Made by a program: the position numbers and the translations under genes. Shown piece by piece: positions 1 to 9,400 of a stretch of DNA of 64,000 nucleotides; position 1 is the first letter of the stretch, and each line of letters begins with the position of its first letter. Below the pieces are notes generated by a model. The model saw only the letters and a program-made list of their open reading frames with translations, was not told the DNA's origin and did not search any database. The DNA comes from Emiliania huxleyi CCMP1516. Taxonomy: Eukaryota; Haptophyta; Isochrysidales; Noelaerhabdaceae. The stretch is taken from NCBI RefSeq assembly GCF_000372725.1, contig NW_005197648.1:301342-365341 (forward strand), given 5' to 3'.

Positions 1-1224
1 GCCGCCCTGCCCCGCGGCGGCTCGGCCGGCTCGGCCGTCGCTCCGTCCGGCTGCAATGCGTCGCACAGCGCGCCGACCGCCTCGTCGAGGCTGCAGAGCA
101 GCGCGCTCCACACGGGCCCGCAGTGCTGCCTGCGCGTGTGCTCGCTCATCAGGCCGAGCGCCTACAGGACGGCTCAGAGAGGGGTGCAGAGAAGGGCGCA
201 CTGCTGCCTGCGCGCTCTGCTCGCCCCTCACCTCGGAGAGCACCTCGAGCAGCGCGCCGCGCGAGCCGCCTGGCGGAGCCGCGCTAGGCCCCGGGGCGGC
301 GCCCTCCTCGCCCGGGGCGGCGACAGCAGAGGCGGCGGAGGCAGAGGCGGAGGCGGCGGAGGCGGAGGCGGTGGAGGAGGCGGAGGAGAGCGCCTCGAGG
401 AGCGGAGCGAGGACCTCGGGCGTGCGGGAGTGGAAGCGCTGGCTGAGGCCCCGCACGGTGTGGAACAGGAGGAGCGCGATGCCGCTGTCGAGGTTGGACG
501 AACAGCCGATCTGCGGCAGCAGCGTCGCCGGCAGCGCCGCAGGCAGCGAGGCGCGCGGCAGGCGGCGCAGCAGGTACGAAAACGACTCGGCGGCAAAGTC
601 GCGGACGTGCTGCTTTGGGTGGGAGAGGAGGGGCGCGTAGGCGGCGAGCGCGGCGGGCAGGTCCGCGAGCAGCTGGCGCAGCAAGTACTTCAGCAGGTAG
701 GCGGCGGCGGTGAAGACCGCCTCCACACGGGCGACGTCCTCGGCGCTTGAGCCGAGCAGCCGGCCGAGCGCTCCAAGCAGCGGGGCAAAGCGCGGGTAAA
801 ACTCCTGGCGAAGGTCGACGGCGAGCGCAGTGGCGAGCTCGAGCATGGGCGGGAGCGCCTCGGTACTCACGCCCGTCAGGTGCCGATGCAGCGCCTCAAA
901 GATGGCGTCCTGCCGGTGCAGCATCAGCGGCACCGACAGCAGCATCGGCGAGAGCTCGGTGCGGAAGGCGGTGAACTGCCCTGTCTGGTTGAGCTCGACC
1001 CACCGCTCGAGGGTCTGCATGGCGAAGGGGCGGGCCTCCTCGGCCTCCTCCTCGCCAGCCTCGCGACGCCACTCAGCCATGTCGTCAGCCGTCAAGCGGT
1101 GGTGCACGTCAATATCCACCGCCGCCACGCGCTGCGCGAAATTCTGAAAGCGGAACCGCTGCCCATCCGAGTGGCGGCCGCGCTCGCGCAGGTACGACGG
1201 GTTGAGGTCTTTGCCGGTCGCCAT
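1..1224 (-). CDS. UTP20: UTP20 (small-subunit processome), 5' part
   Basis: Start of a UTP20/DRIM homologue, a very large HEAT-repeat scaffold of the U3 snoRNP small-subunit processome in the nucleolus (pre-18S rRNA processing). The ATG is at 1224; the protein opens MATGKDLNPSYLRERGRHSD and soon gives FRFQNFAQRVAAVDIDVHHR, the conserved UTP20 N-terminal block, then HVRDFAAESFSYLLRRLP, typical of the family HEAT repeats. Exon 1 is 1224-232. A 70-bp GT-AG intron (231-162) follows, after a Ser/Ala-rich low-complexity stretch; exon 2 runs from 161 off the window edge. Family proteins are over 2,500 aa, so only about the first 385 aa are here. The intron start resembles the exon 2 sequence (see findings). 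Family call is confident; the intron boundaries are inferred from frame and sense. Confidence 0.87.
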   Translation of the reverse strand, partial: MATGKDLNPSYLRERGRHSDGQRFRFQNFAQRVAAVDIDVHHRLTADDMAEWRREAGEEEAEEARPFAMQTLERWVELNQTGQFTAFRTELSPMLLSVPLMLHRQDAIFEALHRHLTGVSTEALPPMLELATALAVDLRQEFYPRFAPLLGALGRLLGSSAEDVARVEAVFTAAAYLLKYLLRQLLADLPAALAAYAPLLSHPKQHVRDFAAESFSYLLRRLPRASLPAALPATLLPQIGCSSNLDSGIALLLFHTVRGLSQRFHSRTPEVLAPLLEALSSASSTASASAASASASAASAVAAPGEEGAAPGPSAAPPGGSRGALLEVLSEVRGEQSAQAAVRPSLHPSLSRPVGARPDERAHAQAALRARVERAALQPRRGGRRAVRRIAAGRSDGRAGRAAAGQGG

Positions 1225-1636
1225 GAGAGCAGGTCGGATGGGCAGAGCCGGGCTGCGTGGACACTGGCTTACGAAAAGAGAGATCGCGCCGGTTAGCCGG
1301 CGTGGGGAGCTGCATGGGCCCATGCATAGACATGCCAATAAATTTGAACCCACTCGGCGCTGGCGAACAACGAAAGCGCAACCGCCCTGTGCCCTGCCCC
1401 CGTGCCGCCGCGTGCTGGGACCCTGTCGTGTGGGTGAATCCTGCCTGCACAGCCCCCCCTCCGTGTCGCGATGCGCTCCCCGCTCCCGTCCCTTGAGCCT
1501 TGTGTCCCTGTGTGATCGTCCTTCCAAGATCCTACTTGTTCAGGTGTGGGGACCCTGTCCTTCTCTCCCACCCCTAAATAAATAATAAATAAAAGGCTCC
1601 GCGTGGGTACAATGGAGGAAATTTAAGTTCCCCGCT
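1225..1636. other. Intergenic, UTP20 to Cys-rich gene
   Basis: No gene seen. It contains the 5' flank of UTP20 and one copy of dispersed repeat family A (1386-1590), ending in an AAATA-rich tail. Confidence 0.5.
1386..1590 (+). repeat. SINE-like repeat family A, copy 1
   Basis: About 200 bp shared with 47640-47880 (+) and, inverted, 33411-33600. Common landmarks are GGACCCTGTCGTGTGGGTGA, then CGTGTCGCGATGCGCTCCCC, then GGGGACCCTGTCCTTCTC, followed by an A/T tetranucleotide tail. Three copies on both strands argue for a mobile, retroposed unit. No Pol III box was identified with confidence. Confidence 0.75.
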
Positions 1637-2977
1637 TTACTCAGGGTCGCACTCCTTGCAGGCCCAGACGCACTCTCCTACGTGTGTTAGATCGAACATG
1701 TGATCGCACAAGTACTGGTGGTCGTAGGTGCAGTGGAAGCGACATGGCTCTCTCTGCTCCCAGCCAGGGATGAGCGGCGTGAGATCGCGGTGAGATGCGT
1801 AGAAGGTGTCCTCGAGCTCGAGACACTGCCCGCAGTCCTCGCAGATGGACTTGACGACGAGCACATGCGCGCTCGCGACAGCCATCTGCGGCGTGGACAT
1901 GAGCCGCTCCACGTCCGCCGGGGTCAGCTCGGTCCGGCCCACGCTAGAGAGCATCTCGGCGGCGACGGCGGGCGGCGGCTCGCGGAAGCCCCACGCGCCG
2001 TCGTCAGGGTCAGCCTCGGGGTGGGGCTCGCGCAGCCTCACCCAAGAGCCCACGCGCACGCGCCCGCCCACCGGCGCCACAACCTCTACGTGGGCGGGCA
2101 AGGCGTAGAACTGCCGCGAGAGCACGTAATAGCTGTTGTCCTCGGGATCGTCCACGTCGAAGTCCGGGTCCTGCGTGTTGTGAAAGTACTTGACGGTGGC
2201 GATGTCGTGCGGCTCGGACGGCATCCAGCCGACCTCCTGTCCGATGGCCGGCCAGGGCTGGACGTGGTAGGGTGAGAGCATCACCGGCGTGCTGACGTCG
2301 TCGAGCTGCACCGTGTGGAAGTGCTGCGGCCCCTCGATTTGCGCGAAGCCAGCGCTGCTCAGCTTCAAGCTGCTCACGCTGCCGCCCTTCTCCTGCACGC
2401 ACAGCTCGGCGCGCCGCAGCACAGTGCCGCACTGCCCAGCCTTCACGGGCACGGCCAAGCACGACGCCCACTCTGGGCCCCAGAAACTCGCGGCGTCATG
2501 GATGGGCACCACGCCGCTAGCCGCACCGTCTTGCACGAGGGCCCACGCGACGCCCTCGCACACGCGCACGCGCTGGTCCTCGAAGACGAACGAGTTGCCC
2601 AGCAGTCGCTGCTCCTCGCGTTGTCGAATCGAGCCGAAGCTCTCGCCGAGCCTCGGCCGCTTCTTCTCTCGAGCTGCGCGGCGGTGCTGGGAGACGGACT
2701 GGCGGCGGCGGTTGGCGTCGGCTCGCTTCGCCTCCGCTTCAGCCTGCTTGCGATGTTGCGCACCACTCAGCTGCTCCCGCTCGCTGCGATCCCGCTTGCC
2801 CCTCTTCTGCTCGTTGATCGCCTTCTGGATGCGTCGGCGCTCCTTCATGATGGCTTCGCGCGCCGCCTTCTCCTCCTGGCTCGCGTCGTTGGGCAGCCTG
2901 GGCGGCAGCGGTGGCACGACCAGCTCGGCGCCGGTGGCAGCTGGCGCGGCGGCGGCGGTGACGGAGGTCATATGCAT
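1637..2977 (-). CDS. Uncharacterised Lys/Arg-rich and Cys-rich protein
   Basis: Single-exon frame of 446 aa if it starts at the ATG at 2977 (MHMTSV); an in-frame ATG at 3106 would add 43 aa but lies in repeat-derived sequence. Not recognised. Visible parts: an Ala/Pro-rich start; a long, highly charged helix or coiled coil (roughly residues 35-115, rich in KERRR, KRGKR and RRAAREKKRPR, a likely nuclear signal); a globular middle with an SH3/Tudor-like feel (VGSWVRLREPH); and a C-terminal zinc-ribbon-like cluster with CEDCGQC, CRFHC, YLCDH and CVWACKEC. Those cysteines suggest one or two zinc sites. A chromatin or RNA role is a guess only. Confidence 0.7.
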   Translation of the reverse strand: MHMTSVTAAAAPAATGAELVVPPLPPRLPNDASQEEKAAREAIMKERRRIQKAINEQKRGKRDRSEREQLSGAQHRKQAEAEAKRADANRRRQSVSQHRRAAREKKRPRLGESFGSIRQREEQRLLGNSFVFEDQRVRVCEGVAWALVQDGAASGVVPIHDAASFWGPEWASCLAVPVKAGQCGTVLRRAELCVQEKGGSVSSLKLSSAGFAQIEGPQHFHTVQLDDVSTPVMLSPYHVQPWPAIGQEVGWMPSEPHDIATVKYFHNTQDPDFDVDDPEDNSYYVLSRQFYALPAHVEVVAPVGGRVRVGSWVRLREPHPEADPDDGAWGFREPPPAVAAEMLSSVGRTELTPADVERLMSTPQMAVASAHVLVVKSICEDCGQCLELEDTFYASHRDLTPLIPGWEQREPCRFHCTYDHQYLCDHMFDLTHVGECVWACKECDPE

Positions 2978-3486
2978 GGATTGTTTGGCGGGTCGACTTG
3001 CGAAGCCGATTGGACGGGGTTGCCCTGTGCCTCGTCTGGGCAAGTCTACGTACGTCCGAAATTTAATGTTAGGAGTGGGTACCTTACAGAAACAAGTTTC
3101 TTCCATTGTACGATAAAACGGACACCTCTACTAGGAGATGGGTAAAAAGGAACAGGTCTCCCACCCTCGCTTCGGTGAAGGGGGTGAACCGCGCCATCCT
3201 CGATCGCCGTGCAAAGCTCGCTTCCAAGCTCTCACGCCGCGCGTTGGGCCCTTAGGGGCCTAGAGAACACAACCCCCCTCCCTTTTCTCCCAGTAAGCTA
3301 AAAGTACGTACAAGGCCCGCTCCCCCGAGGGCGCAATTGGCTTTCTTTGCCGGGGTGGTATCGTGCGGGCCCCGTGAAACTCGCACGTCCCGTCCCGCAC
3401 GCAGATCCCGACCGAAGGCCGCAGCCCACGCACCGACTGATCCCGAGAGGGCCAGCCGTCGGGCCTTCAAGTTCTAAGTACGTGCC
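2978..3486. other. Intergenic with repeat family B
   Basis: No convincing gene. It holds a family B repeat end (3105-3170) and the 5' flank of the RCC1 gene, whose ATG at 3487 sits in a good context (GTGCCATGG). Confidence 0.45.
3105..3170 (-). repeat. Repeat family B, copy 1
   Basis: On the minus strand it reads ACCTGTTCCTTTTTACCCAT, then a short bridge to GAGGTGTCCGTTTTAT. The same unit occurs at 24300-24352 (+) and 61893-61975 (-). It shares the GTCCGTTTTTATTTATTT-type end with family A. Confidence 0.65.
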
Positions 3487-6400
3487 ATGGGCTCCGGCTC
3501 GAGCCGCCCCTCGGAGGGATCGCCGCCAGAGGCAATGGCCGGCCTCGAGGGAGTGAATGTCAAGCGCGTGGCCTCCACTGCGTTTCACGGCCTGGCGGTG
3601 AGCAACCTGGGCGTGGTGTACTCGTTTGGCGATGGCAAGAGCGGCAGGCTCGGGCACGGCGACGAGGAGGGTCTAATGGTGCCCCAGCCTGTCGCAGCGC
3701 TGCAGGGCGAGCGGGTGAGCGCCATCGCTGCCGGAGGTGAACATTCTCTCGTCGTCACCACGCACGGCCAGGTCTTCTCCTTCGGTTCAGGCAGCTTTGG
3801 CCAGCTTGGGCACGGCGACCTCCAGCAGCAGCTCGCCAGACTCGGTTCGCCAGACTCGGTTCGTTCACGGTTCACGGTTCGCGGCGGGTGTCGCGGGAGG
3901 AGTCGGTTCACGGATCACGGTTCACAGACTTGGGGTGGGGGCTAGTCGGTTCACGGTTCGGGGTTCACGGACTCGGGGCGGGGGCTAGTTGGTTCACGGT
4001 TCACGGTTCACAATTCCGGCGTGAACTGAGAGGGCTGCAACCTAGCGGATTTGATCAATTAAACAAGTCAAACCCCGGGAACACGCGGGTAGCACGGCCA
4101 ATATATTTGCGGCTCCCATGGCGAAAAGGGCGAAGAGCGGCTGCGCAACGATTGCGCACCAATCAGTCGTTTTCTCCCAAGAAGACCCACGCTGGCAGGC
4201 TGGCTTGCGAAACACTCCTGATTCCGCTGGCCGTCCACTCTCCCTCTGGATACGGTCACTCCGTCATGGAAGCGTGTACGGATGAGCACCTCACCCTTAT
4301 CTGGTCCAGACTAAGCCTCGAAGAAGCCGGCGGCGCGGCGTATGCGGTGTCACATCGTTGGCGGCGCCTCAGCCTCGGACGCCTCGCTGGAGTCTCCAAA
4401 GAGGAGCTGGCGGCACGGTCAATGGCACTCGAAGACCTCGCCGCGACTCCGCGGGGTGTGACCGAGCTCAGTATTGGCAGTCCGACAAGCGAGGTCCCGC
4501 TCGTGAGCGTTGAGGGGTCGACGCTCGTTGGGGTCGCCTTGGCTCGCGGTGACTCCGAGTTGGACGGGCGAGTCCTTGAGTTAACTCGCCTCTCGTCTGG
4601 CAGGATGAGTGTCCGGCCGTTTGAGATGCGCGGCGAGCAGTTGGTGTCGCAGCCGCTGCGAATTCTGTCGGTCTCTGCAGTCTTCTTCTCGCGCGCTCAC
4701 AACATTTTTGAGATTTACGGCGCGCTCGGCGTGCTCGACGAGGAGTGCATCTCGCTTTGCCCGCTCGAGGAGGAGAGCCAGTCGTTCCTGAGCCTCGGCA
4801 CGCCCATCTTTGAGTCGTGCGGCATCTCAGAGGCGTTCGCTGAGGTTTACCTCTGCCACCACCCTGAGGAGCTTTCCGTTGGCGTGCTGACGCCCGGCAT
4901 CAAACACGAGATCGGAGACAACACGCTTCTGCCGCTGCTCCAGCTCTCCGACCCGCCCTTTGGCGTCAACAAGCCCCTCTTTGCATTGCTGCTCGATCTC
5001 GAACTGGGACACGTCGAAATTTTCCCGCTTCTGAAGTGCGCGCCGATCAGCACAGCAGGTGGGATCATCCCCTACCAAAGGCCAAGCGCGTACAAGTCAG
5101 CGACGAAACCTGTCGGATGCGTCGCCGCGCAGCTCGCCATGGAGGAACCTCTCTACCCGAAACTGTTCCACCCACCGCCTCCGGCTCGACAGCCTCGCGG
5201 AAAGGACCCGGCGTCGCCGGCGACTGACACCGTGCCCCGCGCGCCCAAGGCTGGCGAAGCCGGGTTTGAGCTCGCGATTTCATGGCGCTTGACGACGTGC
5301 TACATCGTCGACCCCGCGCCCGACCCCGAGCCCGGGTCCACGCCGGATATGGCGGCGGGGCCCTCACCGATGTGTGAATGAGCGAGTCTCTCGGAGGCCT
5401 CCGGAGTCTCTCGGAGTCTCTCGGAGTCCGCGAGGCCGAGAGGCGGACGGGGACCTGGGGTGGACGGCGGGGGAGGCCGAGGCGCGGGGCTCAGGCTTGT
5501 CCGCCGCCCCGCAGCACGCATACTCACTTGACGACGTACAAAGCGTTCATTCGAGGCTGCGGACCGTCCTTCCCCCGATATCTGACGTCGAGGGATGCGA
5601 GTTAATGCGCAGTGGAGAGGCCTGAAAAGTGGAGCTCCCTCTCTCCCCCCACCCGAGAAGCTCTGCCCAAGCTGTTGGATGGTGTAGAAGTCTAGAGGGC
5701 CTCAGGGGCTGTAGAGCCACACCTAGAAGAGGGGTTAGCTCACACTTTGTGGGCCGCACTGACCCTTCTCCCACGTGCCTTTGACCGCTTTGAGGTGCTG
5801 CTGCTGGTGAGAGCCCCCACCAGCCATTCTCTCAGATTCTCCGGAGAGCTCTTAAGAGTGGCCACAACTCAAGGCGCCGCCTCCGCTCAAGGATCGTTGG
5901 GATTTTCTGGTGTCATTTTCTCGCAACGAAAAGAAACGGCCCACTAGAAAGCGCGCGCTAACGTGACACTCGAATCAGGAATAAATAGGTAGACGCCACT
6001 TTCACAGCGGCCGCTGCGAAAGTGGCACCTCCCCACGGACGGCTGCCTCTTCACCAACCTCCTGAGTTCAAGCTGTCAGATGGAAAGCAGTTCAGCATGG
6101 TAGAAAAAGGAGGCCGGACATGCGGCTCGAGTCGGCGGCATGAGAGGCAAGAGCCGACCCAGTCTGCGGGCTCAGCACGGTAGATAAAGAAAGTAGGCCG
6201 GACATGCGGCTCGAGGTCGGCGGCATGAGAGGCAAAAGCCGTCTCAGTCCGCTGGCCCAGTCGGCACACGTAGACGACAGCGGATGCCGAAGAGGTCAGT
6301 CGACCCGAGCGCTGCCTGCCAAGCACAATCGGGGGCTGTGAGCGGTCGCGGGACGTGGCACGAGAGGAAGCAGCATGCCCAGCGCGGTCGGTCGGTATGC

Positions 6401-9400
6401 GCGAGAGCCGTGAAAGGTGACGGGAGATTGAGAGGCGGGGGGAAGGAGCGGCCGCTCACTGCTCGGTACCCCCCCTGCACATCTAAAGCCATCCCTGCTG
6501 CTAGGGGGGGGGGGTCTGACCCCCCCAGCAGCAGAGCGCTGCTGCTGGGGGGGGGGGTCCCGACCCCCCCAGCAGCAGAGCGCACGGAGACCCAGCTCTC
6601 CCGCCTCTTCGCCGCCGCCCCACCCTCTGGGTGTCTTCCGACAAATTAAGCAGCCCGACCGCCGCGAAGCGTGATGATAGCGAGAGGTGTACTCCGCGAG
6701 GTTGAGCGCTGCACGCGGTACTTGGCGGTGTCGCAGCGTCGAGCAACACTCGGTGTCAGAGCGTCGCGCCAAATCAGTAGTCTCATCACCGAGTGATTGC
6801 TGGCCTGTGGCGTATGACCTCGCGCGGATATCACCAACGACGAGCATGCGAAGATAGGGAACAATATCTTGTACAGGCTGTGCTCCCCGCTGTGCCACGG
6901 CGTATGATGGGCTGCGAGAGCCGTATCTTCCCTCCTTGAGGCAGAGGCGCCGCGATGCACGAGAGGCGTAGAAGAGAGGCTGGCGTGCCCCGCACATCCC
7001 GGTTGGCAGTAGGAGGGCCCGCCGGTGAGACCACTGATTTTGGTGCCGACCATAAATTATCGCCACTGGAACGCATGCTACTTACAGCTGCTGTCTGTAC
7101 AGAGATGCCAGCACCCCCCACAGGCAGAGCGCTACTGCTGGGGGGGGGGGGTCCGGACCCCCCCAGCAGCAGAGCGCTGCTGCTGGGGGGGGGTCCCGAC
7201 CCCCCCAGCAGCAGAGCGCTGCTGCTGGGGGGGGGGTCGGCCATGGCTTTAGATGTGCAGGGGGGGTACCGAGCAGTGAGCGGCCGCTCAAGGTCTGTGA
7301 CCTGCCTAGTAAGCCGACATGCCAAGCATGTGCGGCCGTTCGGAGTCCCCCCTTGTACACGTGTGCCGCTGGGATCATTCCAGTACGCCCGGAGGGCGAC
7401 GGTCCCCCGGTAGTAGACGTTGGCGCCGAGGAGGGAGGAGTCGCTGAAGGACGGGTAGTCGTCGATCATGCGGGGGGAGGAGGAGTCGGCGAGTAGCGGG
7501 GATGAGAAATGCCTGAGAGGGTGGGGAGGGAGGCGTGAGGCGCAAATGCTGTGTGTCCACAGCAGTCCGGACCCGGTGCTACAGCCGGTGACAGTCGTGT
7601 GCCTCGTGTCGGCTCCCGTGCCAATCGTGTGCAGCGTGTGTGTGTGGGGGGGGGGCCGTCCTCCATGTGTCACCTGACCTCCTCCATGTGTAACACTGGC
7701 TGACTGAAGAGAGCCCACCCCACCCCGGAGCTTTGTGGTGGCCCCCAGCCGCACCAGCCGAGGCCGGGCGATGTGTGCGCGTGCTGGGAGTGCCATGGCG
7801 ACCCACGCATCGATGTTCGAGCGTGCTTAGACCGTGATTGATATATAGGTCCCAAGCAGACTTTATAAACCAAGTGACACTGTGCGCACAGGCGCCGATA
7901 TCCTGGGCACAGGCCGATACACTGGGCACAGGCCGATATAACGTATTATTCGGGCGTCTGATTGATTCTTCCGGGAGATAGTGAAAAAAATGCGCACGAC
8001 AAACACAACCTCCCCCTTCGCAAAGAGAGTCTGACCTGTCGCCGCCCTCTCGCGCTCTCTCAGCACTCAGGTCAACATGGCGCGCACATGGCGCGAGTGC
8101 TCAGGAGCGGCGAGTGAAGTAGCAGCGCGAGTCCGCGCGCAAGTGCGCGAGGTAGGCGGCGGCGGCGTGCTTGCCAGCCTCGTCGCCCGTGTTCAGAGAG
8201 TCGCACGCAAACTCGTGCCCCACCCAGTCGTGGTCGGCGCGCCGGAAGATCCTGTAGTACCCCCACACCACCGGGTAATCATGCCGGTGGGTGGGGGTAG
8301 CGGCAGTTGCGTCGGCAGCAGCGATGCGTGCCTGGCGCCGCATCGCCTTGCCAACCTCTCCGCCGCACCAGCCACCGCCGCGCAGCAGCGTAGCGCCCTT
8401 GGCGGCGAGGGAGCCCCGCGCACCCGAGCACCACTCGATTGCGCCCGCAATCACGCCTCCCAGCCGCTTCCCAGCGGTCCAACGCTCCTCGCTCGTTGGC
8501 AGCGGTGGGCACGCCAGACTGCCGGCGAAGTGCGGCGCCGCAGACTTCCCAACCGAGCGGTAAAACTTCTCGTGCGCTCCTGCCACGTCGTTCTCCTCGG
8601 TCAGCAGCTGCCGGTGCGACGGCTTCTCGAATGGCAGCGACTCGTGCTCGGAGAGCTGCGCGAAGAGCAGCGGCGCACCATCAGCGGCGAAGCGCACTTG
8701 CCCCAGCAGCATCTCGTACTTTGGCTTTGGCGGCAGCGCCTCGCCGCGCGCCGCCGCCGAGTGGCACTCGAGCTTCCATTTCTCGAGCAGCGCGACCTGC
8801 TCGTCGAAGAACTCGCCGATGGCGATTCCCGCCTTCTTCGAGCGCTGCTTTTCGCAGTGCGTGCCCACCTCGCCAGAGCCGCCGCGCGCGCCGCGCAGCG
8901 AGGCGTCGGCGCCGAAGACGCACGCGAGCATCGCGAGGTAGTGAGAGGGAAGAAGCCCCTCCCGACTGAGCAGCCGGCCCGCCGCCTCCTCGAGCCGCGC
9001 CGCCGAGTGCTTGCAGCCCGATGTCGCCGCGATGTCGCGGAAGACCTTGACAAAGGGCGCGAGCGCCGCCTGCGACACGTACGCCTCGTTCGCGTAGGCA
9101 CGCTGCGCCGAGCCCTCGAGCGCCTGGTAGCGCTGGGAGATGTCGTCGGCATTGAGTTGGTGCTGCTGCCGCTGCGCGATCGACTGAAACCCGTCGGCGG
9201 CCTCGCGTTGGCCCGTCTGAAGGCCGCGCATATTATACCGCACGTCGGGGTGCGCGAGGAGGTAGTTGACCAAGTCGCTCTTAGCTCCGAGGATCGCGTT
9301 GCGCGAGTCGGGCGGGAGCTGCGTGAGCACGGAAAGGTCCATCAGCTCGGTGGGGTCGGGGCGGACGAGCTCGTCGCCCGCGCCGCGCGTGCGCTGGAGA

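Larger units (their letters stand above)
5382..8100. other. Gene-poor, repeat-rich stretch
   Basis: No gene supported. Contents: a 28-bp palindrome (5997-6024), an imperfect tandem duplication (6093-6250), an 844-bp inverted-repeat element (6446-7289), and dispersed repeat R1 (7301-7550). The long frames here translate the palindromic G/C units and are not credible. Confidence 0.6.
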
